The notes under the pieces are model-generated. The model saw only the letters and a list, made by a program, of their open reading frames with translations, was not told where the DNA came from and ran no database searches. Source: Eleginops maclovinus (taxonomy: Eukaryota; Chordata; Actinopteri; Perciformes; Eleginopidae). Taken from it: a stretch of 64,000 nt of DNA. The translations under genes and the position numbers were made by a program. The stretch is taken from contig NC_086354.1 in NCBI RefSeq assembly GCF_036324505.1, positions 1,186,339-1,250,338 on the forward strand. The letters run 5' to 3'. Shown in pieces: positions 23,989 to 35,169 of the stretch (the first letter of the stretch is position 1; every line of letters begins with the position of its first letter).

Positions 23989-25852
23989 GTTTCCTTACAG
24001 ATCAGTTGTGGCATGAGTCAGTTGTTGGCTCGCGATCGGTTTCCCTGACAACTAACACTCCCAGGATTTGTTATCCGAATGTTTCATTTTCCATTTTCCG
24101 TTTGGGGGTGCATAATCGAAAAAACGAGAAAACGAAAACGAGAAAACGAACCGTAATCCGATTTCTGGTTCCGATTTCTGGTTTTGGTTTTGAAATCGGA
24201 AAAACGAGAAAACGAACCGTAATCCGATTTCTGGTTTTGGTTTTGAAATCGGAAAAACAAATGAACGAATGATACACGGATTTGTCTCCTTAAAGGTAAA
24301 CCCGAACTTCAGATAATGATCTGAATATTTTCGTGTCTTCTCCCTTTTGCGCTTACCCTTATTAGCTGCAACATCTGCAGGCGCAGCAGGTTCTGCCTCG
24401 TCACTTGCATGTTCACTGGTGGATGGTATCTCGCTTGTGCTTGTTGATTTTTTGGCTCGAGTTACAAAACGATCCATTTTATATGTATGGTCTTCTCAAT
24501 AATTGCTGCGTGCATCCCTGTGTCTGGGTCTTCAATAAACTGGGGCCTGAATAGGCTCTCGTCCAATCACGGGGAACCTGACAGAGCCAGCGCATAGACA
24601 TAATATTATGTCTATGAGCCAGCGTGTGTCACACGGCCTCGTGATTGGCACATCTGCCTCCATTTTTCCGTTCGCTATAATATTTTGGATTTGTGTTGTG
24701 CATTTAAAGACATTGCAATTTGTGGGAAAAAACGGTTTGTATAAAAAAAAATATATATATAAAAAATTGTCTAATCAACCAAAGATTTCGCGACCCCCCT
24801 GCAGTACCTCCGCGGACCCCCTGGGGGTCGCGACCCCCCTGTTGAAGACCTCTGGTCTACGTGATACGCTGGTATACGCCGTATACCCACTCTTTCTCAA
24901 AGAGTGGTCCGCGGACCACTGGTGGTCCGTGAGCGACCCCTAGTGGTCCGTGAGTATTTTGGTAAAATGTCACATTTGAAATTAATATATTATAAGTTTA
25001 AAGTGTTCCTCAAACTGTCTTAAAATGACTAGTATAGAGTGTAGCATAGATGTAGCGTAGCTACGTTACGATCTTACGTCATAAATGATTTGCGCGGTCA
25101 ATTTGAGCTGTCAACTGACAAGATGGATCGATGGCTAAAGACAGGGTCAGTTAAAAGAAAATTAAATGACAAATCTGACGTGACAGTCAAGGTGCATCGT
25201 CCTGATGCAGGAGATCCAGCAACTACAAGTGGTTCAGCCGCAGCGACAAGTGATTTTGTGTGCGTTACTGAGTCCCAGGAGAGCGGTTCGCCGTCTAACC
25301 ACCACCCGGCTGAAAGCTGTGAAACTCGGCTTGATCGCGGAAAATCCAGCGCTAAAGTGAAGAGAAAATATCACAGCGACTACATAAAATTCGGATTTTT
25401 CTGGACTGGAGATGAAGAGGATCCCAATCCACACTGTGTTTTGTGCTACCAGTCCTTGGCTAAAGAGGCTATGAAACCCGCCAAGCTCAAGCGTCATTTT
25501 GAGAGCAAACAAAAGGATTACATCGGGAAACCTTTAGCATTGTTTGAGAGAAAACTTGATGAAAAAACACATGACGAAGGCGCCCTCACTCAGGCATCAT
25601 ACAGGGTATCCCTTCTCATTGCAAAAACAGGGAAACCTCATTCGATAGGTGAGAATTTAGTCAAACCAGCTGCCAAGGTTATGGCTAATGTATTGTTTGG
25701 GGAGAAAGCAAGCGACGAAATTAACAGGGTCTCCCTCTCCAATGATACTGTCCAGCGGCGAATAACAGCCATGGCCGAAAATGTGAAAGATCAGCTGATC
25801 ACACGTTTACGCCAAAGCCAGTTTTTCACACTGCAACTGGACGAGTCAACTG

Positions 25853-27838
25853 CATACCCGCAAACTAGTCACCTTTCGGCGAAATTCGCTGTTTTCAACT
25901 CAAAATATGTCATTGGCGTGAATCGTGTAGATCCGAAGAGTTTTTTTTGCTGTATAATTTTAACGTTGCTGAAGTCAAATTATTTTAGCCAAATAAAGTG
26001 TATTAACATGCTTAAGCTGATCAGCTTGTTTGGTTGCTAGCTAACCTCAGTGAATTGTGTTAAAGTTAGCCTAGCTAGACCAGTTCTACGTCACCTCGTT
26101 CAATGCGAACAGAATGCGTTTGTGAAGGCTAATCTCCACAGCATCCGTCCTGTTACTGTTATTACTGGCGGCTGTCATTGTGGTCAGATCTGAGAGGGAT
26201 GAAAACGAACACGTAATGAACAATACACATCCATGTGTGGTTTAGTGAGTAGCTAGTAGTGGTGCAACGGATGATCCGTGATCCGTTCGGATCAATTATT
26301 TCGGTTTCGCATTCATCAACTTCTTAGTAGCTACGAAAAGTTTGGAGTTACGAACAAAATCTACAAACGCTGGCGACCGTGTGTAGAGTTTGTTTACAGT
26401 TTTCGTAAGCACATATAACGCTTCACTGTTGGAAATGACAGTATTCACATTGCGCTGTGTTATGTACACAAGACGCAGATGCCTTTGAAACACGCGATCT
26501 AAAAACGAAAACATATTTTATATGTAGTAACAATTGTTGGCAATTGGCAGGTTTAAGATCCAGATTAGGTTCATGGTTGTGGATTATCTATGTAAATCGA
26601 CTCTATAGATTACACGTTCATTCTACATGTTGAATCGATAAACACTCAGTAACGTACGCACATCAACCGGCATTTGCGTGTTTAACACCTTGTTTAACAC
26701 CGTGTTTAACACTGGCGTTACCGCCGCTTAACTTAAATAATGAAGAACTGCTTTTAATTACGACTTGGCCGAGATCTTAACGTGCTGTTCGTGCGTTTCC
26801 CATGAATAGCCTACTACTATAACTCGGAGCGGAGCAGGATATAATGCGCATGCGCGGCGTTGCTAGGCAACGTGTACAAAGCGAGAGTACAGGTCGTTTT
26901 GGTCAGAGCTATGAAGAGAATATATTTGAGGAAGCTCATACATATGATGGGTCACCTGCTGCCACCAGATGCTGACACAGACCAAGAAATTCTGCGTTTC
27001 AATGTTGACCAGGCGCTTCCCAGTTTTCAGCATGGAGAGGATGTTGTCAAGTGGTGGGCCGTCGTCTTCAATACAGGGAAGTACCCTGCACTGTGTCAGG
27101 CAGTCAAGGCTGCCCTCTCAATTTTCCATGGTGCCCTGGTTGAGTCTTCCTTCAGTGTCATGGGGACCATCATTGATCAGTGATCAACGTCAATGAAGAT
27201 CTCCACCCTCAGTGCTGTGCAGACTGTTAAATACACTTTGCAGACCAGGAACCAGACTGGGGTGGAAATGTTCAGAAGGGATGATTTGAAGTTTGGGGAG
27301 GTAGATAGGAGGTTGTGTTCTAACATTAGTGCAGCTGGAACTAGGGACAAAGCCCAACGACAGGAAAATCAGCTTGTAATCAGAGAAAGGAGGGTTGAGT
27401 TTGGCTGCCAGCCATCTACCAGTGCTGCTAGTAATAGGGCAGAGGTGGTGGAGAACGATAGTGTGGCCCGAAAGAGGCACATTGCCAAGCAGCGAAAACG
27501 GGCCCTTGAAAGGCTGGTCCAGGCCAAAAGGATGAAAAAATGAAAATAATATTATGTTGATATGTTGCCAAATTTGGCCAATGGGATTTACTGTTTACCT
27601 GTCCTGAATGCTTTTCCCATTCAAAATGTTTTTAACTGACCAGTTTATGGGTCAATAGATGTGCCATTGTTACCATAAGAAAATGTTGTCTTTTCCCTTT
27701 ATTTTCTTATGGGAGTACACCAGAATGCTTAATTTACATGTTAAAATAGCAAAATTTGCCTGGGGGGTGGTGCCCCCACACCCCCCTACAACGGTTTAGT
27801 TTGTCACCTTTTTCAGCCCTTCTGAGTTTGCAGGTATG
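25853..27838 (+). mobile_element. 1.99-kb TIR element with 6-bp target duplication, family unclear
   Basis: Ends CATACCCGCAAACT and, read inward, CATACCTGCAAACT. The 6-bp duplication CAACTG lies at 25847-25852 and 27839-27844. Deleting element plus one copy restores the hAT 2 frame exactly. A C-terminal transposase-like frame lies at 26860-27543. The stretch 26040-26850 holds nothing I recognise. It is possibly a hAT-like group with 6-bp duplications. Confidence 0.8.
26860..27543 (+). pseudogene. C-terminal transposase-like fragment with an in-frame stop
   Basis: One frame with a TGA at 27181-27183. Before it lies VKWWAVVFNTGKYPALC ... ALVESSFSVMGTIID, which resembles a hAT-type dimerisation region. 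After it come STSMKISTLSAVQTVKYTL and a basic tail (RKRHIAKQRKRALERL). The N-terminal and catalytic parts are missing, so the element is internally deleted. Confidence 0.6.
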
Positions 27839-29756
27839 CAACTGATATCGTGAATGAGGCAAATCTGCTGTGTTTTGTAAGGTACATTTATGATGGCGGT
27901 GTGCAGGATGAATTTCTGTTTTGTCGTTCCCTGCCGACCAACACCACAGGGGAAGCCATTTTTGACTCAGTCAACGATTTCTTCCTGCAGAATATCGACT
28001 GGACACGATGTGTTGGTAGTTGCACAGATGGTGCAACTGCAATGACGAAACACAAGGGACTGGCAGCGCGCGTACGCGCAGTTGCACCTTGCGCCACAGC
28101 AACACACTGTTGCATTCACAGAGAACAGCTGGCTGTGAAAAAAATGCCACCATGCCTCAAATCAGTACTGGACGAGTCTGTGAAAATTGTTAATACAATA
28201 AAAACCAAAGCACTGAACACACGTCTTTTTAAAGCTCTGTGTGATGAAATGGGAAGTGAACACACAAAACTGCTTTTCCATACTGAAGTTCGCTGGCTGT
28301 CGCGTGGGAAAGTTCTCACCCGTCTATTTGAACTGCGCGATGAGGTGATGTTGTTCTTGCATCATACTGATGAACTGTATGACAGACTGCATGATTTCCA
28401 GTGGCTCTCAAAATTGGCATACCTGGCCGATGTCTTTAGTGCACTCAATGCTTTGAACTTAGCGCTGCAGGGAAAAGCCATCACCGCCTTCAATGTGCAG
28501 GACAAAATTAAAGCCGCACGCCTCAAGATGGAATTGTGGTGTGTCCGTCTGGATCGCCAGGAGTTTGACTGTTTTCCGACGCTTGTGGATTTTCTCCTCG
28601 CTGCAGATGAAGAGCTGGACGGCGGCACAGTTGCAGCCTTCAAGGAACATCTGCAAGGCCTTCACTTTCAGCTGGGAAGATATTTCCCAGAACTAGATGC
28701 AGGCTATGAGTGATCAGGAATCCATTTGGGGACAAAACGCACATCGAACACGTCAGTTCCAAGCTCCCATCAAGACAGGTTGACAGCCTTGTGGACATCG
28801 CATCTGATGGGACACTGAGGACGACTTTCAGAGAGAAAAGCTTGACGGACTTTTGGGTCCACATCCAGCCTGAGCACCCAGAGCTGGCTGACGCTGCTCT
28901 GAAACTGTTGGTGCCGTTTCCAACCACCTACAACTGTGAAGTTGGTTTTTCTACACTTGTTGGTCTGAAAACAAAGCAGCGTAACAGGATCAATGTGGAC
29001 TGTGATATGAGACTAAAACTCTCCAGTTTGGATCCAGACATTGTTTCACTGATGTCTCAACACAAGCAGCACCATTCCTCCCATTAGGTAGCAACAGAGA
29101 CACGCAGTGTATGAGTGAGTAAACATTGCTATTTGTAAATGTAACAGTGTAAATAATTACCTTGTGTTTATTGTTAAATTCTTGTTAAACTTGGGCCTGC
29201 AACCATAGTTTTACTGTATTTTACTTTTGAAAATACACAGCAGAAGTTTGTGTCGTACTAAATGCGGTGCATTTTGCGTATCTCTCTGTTCGCTCGGACA
29301 TAAACTCAGTAATAAATGTAGTCTATGTTTCATATGATGTGTAAAATCTATCAGCATTTACCGTTTAAATCGCATGTGAACGAAATGTTTGTAGAATCCG
29401 TATTTGTATTTGTATTGTTGATTTAATGTGTGAACGAGCGATATAGAGAAGGTCACATAAAGTTGTCATTATTAGGCTGTAATTTGTAAAATACTGTTGG
29501 AGTAGTAAGCAGGCCTATTGTATTTATTCTAGTTTATATTTAGTTATATTTGGTGTATATTTAGTTATATTTAGTTTATATTTCTCCTTCCTTCTTTGTA
29601 TTGAACTGTTGCACCTCAATTTCCCTCAGGATTAATAAAGCTTCTTGAATCTTGAATCTTGTTTTGGGATATTGGGGGAGTTAGGTGGTCCGTGAGTATC
29701 TTTTAATTGGTTAAGTGGTCCTTGGTCTGAAAAAGTTTGAGAAACACTGCTCTACA

Positions 29757-32700
29757 CTGACGAGAACTGGCAGCTAAAATTGGCAGTCCTGACTACGACG
29801 AACATGTCGGATAGACACACCGCTGACAATTTAGCTGACAAGCTCAATGATGTTGTGGAGACTTGGGGACTCTCCGGTCGCGTTACAGCGTGTGTTCACG
29901 ACAACGCTAGAAACATTGTCCAAGCAAACAACCCCACACGAGTCAGCTGGAAATCAGTTGCATGTTTTGCACACACGCTAAATCTCGCAGTCAATGACGG
30001 CTTTGCTGCTGCTGGGGTAAGCAGAGCAATAGTGGCAGCGGGAAGGTTGGTGAAACATTTCCACCACAGCACAATCGCAACCAAAGCCCTGAAAGAAAAG
30101 CAACAGCAAATGTCGCTTCCACCGCATCGCCTCATTCGATCCTGTAAAACCAGGTGGAATTCAGTCTTCGACATGTTTGAGCGCCTAGTCGAACAGCGGT
30201 GGGCCGTGTCAGCCGTGTTATCAGACCGTTCCGTGACCAAACTGGCAGATGCGAGGACGCTGGAGTTAAGAGACGACTACTGGCAGCTAATGGAAATTAT
30301 GGCACCCGTGTTGGGAACCCTGAAGTGTGTGAAGTATATCTTGTAGCGATGTTTGTGAAGATGATGAAGAAGTCTCCGGAGACACCAGCTTGTATATAAT
30401 AAGGTTTATTACAACAGCATAGTATCAGACACCAACACGGGCGATGCGGGGTTCCCAGAGCCAATTGTGGAAGTCCCCCGAACAGTCTTTGTGCATACAC
30501 TTTATAGGAGAAATGTGGGTGTGGGTGTGTGTCAAATTGGATGTTCCATGAGGATGTGTACCCAAATAAGGTGAGCTATACGTTCGTACCATGTCTTGCG
30601 CGTACCCATATAAGGTGAGATATACGTTAGTCTTTGCCTTGCTCATCCCTGGAGGTCTTCTGACGTAGTCCAGAGGTTTGTTCTACAACCTCCTGTTGTA
30701 CCACATCACTCTCTGCACTCTCTATGACCTCAGGGAGTAAACAACTGTATCTGAACTGATTTACTATACCACCTAGGCCCTAACTTTGTATGCCCCACTC
30801 GGTGACCTAGGACATTTTTAACGTATTCCAGATGTTGTTTTTCACTCTTCTTCCACCCAACCTTCCTCTGACCTCAGGGAGTATCTGCCCTGATATATCT
30901 CCAGATTTAATACACCACATTATATAAAATAATAAACCATACATGACTACAATTTTGATATAGGTAACAATTCCTCCACTACATGCTTTCTACAGCATAA
31001 CTTTAACACTAATATAACTTTATGGAGTGTGAGAGCAAAAAACCTGTCCGGCAGCCATCTTCCCAAGTTACCCTCGAACAAGCTAGACAGGAAAATTCTC
31101 TCACGGCCCCTCTGCCCTAGGCGACCACACACAGTACTCCAGACCTATCAAAAGGAGGAACTCTAATTAATTATAACAATATGTGTATAATGTAACCTAA
31201 GCAAATACATATGGAAACCTCAGAAATCAAAATCGAAACGATGTCCAAATTCTGGCTGGTCGACCCATCGCACCTTCCAATGGACCTTTCCCTGCCTAGA
31301 CCCAATTTCCCTAGGCGTTAAAGAAAAAGAAAACATCTGAGGTCCCAATATATCTACTCAATACCAGATAACATCATTCCCCACACATTGATACAGAGAC
31401 AATATTATGGACGTTTAAGTATAACTCATACAAATATATGTAAGAAAAAGACACAATAGTGGTTCACACTGCAGCTCCTTTGCAGCAGCGTTGACGACTC
31501 TCAGTGTAGGGTTGCTCATATGTCGAATCCGAACACTTTGTCATAACGTCCTTGTTCAGAATCCTTCAGTCCATTTTAATTGTCCAGTTTGCGTGTCTGG
31601 ATCCCTCCAGTGTACATTCCAACAGCATAGTACCAGACACCAACACGGGCGATGCGGGGTTCCCAGAGCCAATTGTGCATACACTTTATAGGAGAAATAT
31701 GGGTGTGTGTGTGTGTGTGTCAAATTGGATGTTCCATGAGGATGTGTACCCAAATAAGGTGAACTATACGTTCGTACACCATGTCTTGCGGGTACCCATA
31801 TAAGGTGAGATATACGTTAGTCTTTGCCTTGCTCATCCCTGGAGGTCTTCTGACGTAGTCCAGAGGTTTGTTATACAACCTCCTGTTGTACCACATCACT
31901 CTCTGCACTCTCTATGACCTCAGGGAGTAAACAACTGTATATGAACTGATTTACTATACCACCTAGGCCCTAACTTTGTATGCCCCACTCGGTGACCTAG
32001 GGCGTCTTCGACGTATTCCAGCTGTTGTTTTTCACTCTTCTTCCACCCAACCTTCCTCTGACCTCAGGGAGTATCTGCCCTGATATATCTCCAGATTTAA
32101 TACACCACATGTGCAACTACGGTGATGTCTGCCGAGTCGGAGGTGTCAATATCAAACACTTACCCCATCACGTTCAGTCTAATCAACAATCACCTCGGCG
32201 CTTTAGACGGGGACAGCCACAAAGTCGCAGAGATCAAGGAAAGAGTGCGAGATTCGCTGGGCAAGGGCATGAAGGTAAGCATCCATTAATTATTAAAACT
32301 ATCTATATTCAAAAATAATAACAATAATAATAATGATACAAATAATGACGCAAACAATGGGCCCTAATGTAATTGTCATTCAATTGTATCGTTTTTAATA
32401 ATTGTAGGCCTATTGTTTCTATTTTCAACAGATTAAGTCTGATGACTTCGACTCATCCACCCCTATGGTCGCAACTATGCTTGACCCTCGCCACAAACAC
32501 CTGGGATTTCTACCTCCAGCTACCAGTAGGTCGAGCTCAATCCAAACTGCTTGAACTGGCTACAGCTGAACGCGACAGCGTCACAGCAACAGGTGCCGCC
32601 ACCGCTGGAGACGACGGGAACACTGTCCAGACAGCAGCGCCTCAGCGACATGGGGCTACATCTGCTATGAGTTTACTCCTGGGTTAAACCTATTCCAATG

Positions 32701-32945
32701 CCCGCAAAGGTGGCGTGGAGACTCAGAGCGAAGTGGAGATTTACTTTAAGGACCCTCCTGCACTTCTTGAGTCGAACCCCACATGCTGGTGGAAAGTGAA
32801 TGGAGGGAGGTTTCCGACGCTGGCAAAACTATCAAAACGGTATTTGTGTACGCCAGGCACATCAGTCCCATCTGAGCGTGTATTTTCAGCAGCTGGCCTC
32901 ACTGTAAATAGACTGCTCACACACCTTACCCCTGACCACGTTTAA
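29757..32945 (+). pseudogene. hAT transposase (ZBED1-like), truncated, with intron and LTR insertion
   Basis: Segment 29757-30329 reads TDENWQLKLAVLTTTNM ... RHTADNLADKL ... CFAHTLNLAV ... CKTRWNSVFDMFERL ... MAPVLGTLKC. After the LTR element it resumes at 32110 (CATTVMSAESEVS ... GKGMK). A GT-AG intron lies at 32275-32431. The last exon has a frameshift near 32528 and an in-frame TAA at 32685-32687. It ends with the hAT dimerisation signature NPTCWWKVNGGRFP ... SERVFSAAG and a stop at 32945. The DNA-binding N-terminus is absent. Confidence 0.85.
30330..32109 (-). mobile_element. LTR retrotransposon remnant with a large internal deletion
   Basis: A full LTR (30330-30919, TG...CA) and a partial one (31621-32109) flank only about 700 bp. 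A 4-bp duplication TGTG lies at 30326-30329 and 32110-32113. The right copy lacks about 83 bp of its inner side, so one deletion removed LTR edge, primer site and all genes. The polyadenylation hexamer AATAAA in the LTR reads on the minus strand. The LTRs differ by a roughly 27-bp indel and point changes, so it is older than the element at 8557. No reverse transcriptase or gag reading frame was recognised. Confidence 0.85.
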
Positions 32946-33636
32946 ATGCTAATTTTCATGAACAAAAATATATAGGTCCAGTTGTGATATGAGCTGTATA
33001 GCCATTTGCCACATTCAGACAGGAAAGGGTAACATGATTTGATCATTACTTTATTTGATTGTTCTGGTTTGAGGCCCTGTAATGTTTTATGTTGTGTCCA
33101 GGTACACTGTGAACGTTTCATTCTATTTTGCTGTAACCCTATACAAATTAAGGCAGAAAATGTTGTGGATGTTTCAGTTGAGGATTTCCTAATTAATAGC
33201 CTAGATGCAGTTTCTTCATAATCTATAGGCTCAATCATATTCTGTTTGGCTCTCTATTTAATTTCTTCTATTCTTTTTAAAAATTTTTAATATGTCTAAT
33301 GTTTCAAATGCAAGAACTGAGCCAGTCATTAAAGAATGTATTTTGTTATACCATAAAAAAAACATGTCTGCTTTCTTTTCCTAATGCATAATTACTTGAG
33401 GAATATAATATAATACAATATAATTATCAAAATATAATATAATATAATATATACTTTTTGAACTCAGTGTTTTAACTAGGCCTAGCTGATATTTTTAAAG
33501 GCCCTATTGAAACACTGAAATTCAGATGAAAAACGCCGCTTATCAATTAATCGAAAGTCGATCGATAAGATCAGTCAACTAATGATTAATGAATTAATCG
33601 ATAATTTGCATCCCTAGTTAGAACAAAAGTAAGAGA

Positions 33637-34260
33637 TCATACAAAGGCTCCAAAAGTGTGACCTCTTTTGTCATTTGCAGACACAAATGACTGGCAAATC
33701 TCCCCTAAGTCAAGTTTGTCAAGATGCTCCTGGTGGATGTGGCAAACAGCCACGTTGTTCCAGCGCTTTTGAGACATTGAAGAGCGCAGCCACGTCTTAA
33801 GCCTTCTCAAGGCACTAAAACTTCTCTCAGCTTCTGCTGAGGAGCATGGCACAACAAGAAGAAGCCTGACCAACACTTCTACTTCAGTGAACAAACCTCG
33901 AACCTCTGGCAGCATAGGCCTAGCTCTCAGGGTATCCACCACTTCACTGACCGTGCTGCAGGGATACTGAAGTTTGAACATTGCCAGCTGTACCTCCAAA
34001 GAATGCTGGTGTAGTTCTGGGTAAGAACTGACCACATCCACATCCTCCACCTTTCCAGTTATTAACACCCTTTCCAGTATGTTGAGTGTTTGGAAGCTGC
34101 TCTGGTCAAAGCGCTTTGTCAACTGGACCTCAACTACATCCAACATTTTAAAGAATTCTATTCTGTGAAGCGCTTTGGGGGTCTCCGGATATGAGGAGTC
34201 TGGATAGCCTCAATGTCCAACTCCTGGATCATATCACAGGCTTGGGTATATATACGATGA
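33637..34260 (-). pseudogene. hAT-type C-terminal fragment (ZMYM/ZNF862-like)
   Basis: Two frames on the minus strand. First, 34260-34158 reads VKRSDETFHRIYTQACDMIQ ... IRRPPKRFTE. Then 34146-33637 reads VEVQLTKRFDQSSFQTLN ... LLVVPCSSAEAERSFSALRRL, the classic hAT dimerisation box (AERSFSALRRLKTW). The N-terminal and catalytic parts are not present nearby. A frame change separates the halves. It is probably a dead fragment rather than a domesticated gene. Confidence 0.75.
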
Positions 34261-34286
34261 AATGTTTCATCAGATCTCTTTACTTG

Positions 34287-34400
34287 CAGTGTTTCCCACA
34301 CATAGACTAATTTGTGGCGGTGCGCCACAGATTCATCACCGGCCGCCACACATTGCGTTTCGTTATTATTATTATTTTTAACGCTATTTAAAAAATACGC
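34287..34400 (+). mobile_element. hAT end-like sequence (start of an inserted element)
   Basis: CAGTGTTTCCCACACATAGA followed by tttgtggcggtgcgccacag looks like a common fish hAT terminus. A candidate opposite end is 'ttaaaacactg' at 38381-38391. Flanking 8-mers (tttacttg and atgatttg) agree at only five positions, so the pairing is unproven. Confidence 0.45.
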
Positions 34401-35169
34401 ATCGTATTCGTTAAGCTGCATTTCCTTTCCCTGCTCTCCCTCCGTCTCTCTGTCAGTCACGCGTCTCTCTCACATAGCCTGCACACACACAGCCCCTCCC
34501 CTCCGTGCACACCACATGTCTCCATCAGCGATATCATCCCTGGAAGCGTGAAAGCTGTGCCTTAGTGCAGAGAAGACGGCTGGCGAAATTCAACGAAAGG
34601 TTGGTATCACGTGCACCTTTATAAAATCACACATTAAAAAGTCCTATATAAATATTTTATATTTTGAATACAATGTTGTCCCGTCCCGACCCGACCCATA
34701 GCAAACAAGCGATTACGCCTTCTTTATAAAGTTTGCGGTAACATTTTTTTATTTTTAATGGCGTGAATAACATGAAAACCTGACTTGACATGAAATGATA
34801 GAGATAATAAATAAACATAACTAACAAATTTGACGAGACACAACAGCATTAGAAGATTTTGAAAATATTAAACTCCCAATAAGCAATGTGAAATTTTCCT
34901 TAACTACCTGTCACCTTTCAGCACTCACCTCAGCAACAGAGCTGTCTCCCCTGCACCTGCATGCTGACCCTGCATGCTGACCCTGCCTCTGACGCACTCT
35001 CAATCTCAACCGCCTACATCAGGAGACATTGAGCATTCTTTCATATTGTTTTTCTCTAATAGAACATTTAACATAGAAATACAATCAACGTTTTAGCAAT
35101 GGAAGGGCTGTTAAAAGAAATGGAATGGCTAAAACAAAACTGCTAGTGCGATATATATATATATATATA
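34401..35169. other. Non-coding stretch, nothing recognised
   Basis: No domain or RNA gene. A short tandem 'tgcatgctgaccc' lies near 34960. The stretch ends in a (TA) run that served as target for the Tc1 element. Confidence 0.5.

Larger units (their letters stand above)
21443..24282 (-). mobile_element. 2.84-kb TIR element with 6-bp target duplication and an integrase-type N-terminal exon
   Basis: Both ends read AATCCGTGTATCATTCG inward, followed by subterminal repeats of a block with ccgatttcaaaaccaaaacc. A perfect 6-bp target duplication TGTCTC lies at 21437-21442 and 24283-24288. Removing the element restores the hAT frame. It carries one coding exon (23988-23776) similar in layout to the head of the integrase gene at 5815. 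It has no DDE core, so it is a deletion derivative. Six-base duplications plus an integrase-type protein suggest the IS3EU superfamily, but this is inference. An unrecognised minus frame (22863-22636) and a hAT MITE (22025-22412) lie inside. Confidence 0.85.
19715..24477 (-). pseudogene. hAT transposase (ZBED-like), split by an insertion
   Basis: The N-terminal piece runs from 24477 (MDRFVTRAKK) to KETN near 24283, with a charged linker and KYSDHYLKFGF. After the inserted element the frame resumes at about 21442 with ETDGIEFPMCVIC and stays open to 19715 (567 codons from the next Met). Visible are a BED-type zinc finger (CVIC ... HLETTH), the LDESTD catalytic motif, CTDGARAM, HCMLHRE, EVRWLSRG, and the hAT dimerisation end (FPFATTYLCESGFSSL). 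Except for the insertion no stop was noticed, so the break may be recent. Confidence 0.88.
19264..24854 (-). mobile_element. hAT DNA transposon 1, interrupted by a 2.84-kb element
   Basis: Terminal inverted repeats CAGGGGTCTTCAAC (19264) and its partner CAGAGGTCTTCAAC (read inward from 24854) differ at one base. The transposase is on the minus strand. No clean 8-bp target duplication was found (ccttaggc against gtctacgt). The element at 21443-24282 splits the coding region. Confidence 0.85.
25123..29087 (+). pseudogene. hAT transposase (ZBED-like), split by an insertion and one frameshift
   Basis: Starts at 25123 (MDRWLKTGSVKRK). A BED finger (CVLCYQSL ... LKRHF) and LQLDEST lead into the insertion at 25853. 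The frame resumes at 27839 to give LDESTDIVNEANLL. Then come CTDGATAM, HCCIHRE, EVRWLSRG and LAYLADVF. A frameshift near 28710 moves the last 125 codons into another frame (PTTYNCEVGFSTL, the dimerisation end), which stops at 29087. It is closely similar in design to hAT 1 but diverged. Confidence 0.88.
24888..29749 (+). mobile_element. hAT DNA transposon 2, interrupted by a 1.99-kb element
   Basis: The left end reads CACTCTTTCTCAAA. The right end, read inward from 29749, is CAGTGTTTCTCAAACTTTTT. The subterminal 'tggtccgtgag' motif occurs near both ends. No clear 8-bp duplication (cgtatacc against ctctacac). The transposase is on the plus strand. Confidence 0.82.
29757..33616 (+). mobile_element. 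hAT DNA transposon 3, 5'-truncated, interrupted by an LTR element
   Basis: The coding region begins abruptly beside hAT 2, and its N-terminal part is not found anywhere in the window. The right end probably lies at 33616, where 'gcatccctag' (inward: ctagggatgc) resembles a hAT terminus. Confidence 0.65.

Noticed and set aside
24880..29757. 8-bp target duplication for hAT 2
   Set aside because: Flanking 8-mers cgtatacc and ctctacac do not match. The left or right flank has probably been replaced.
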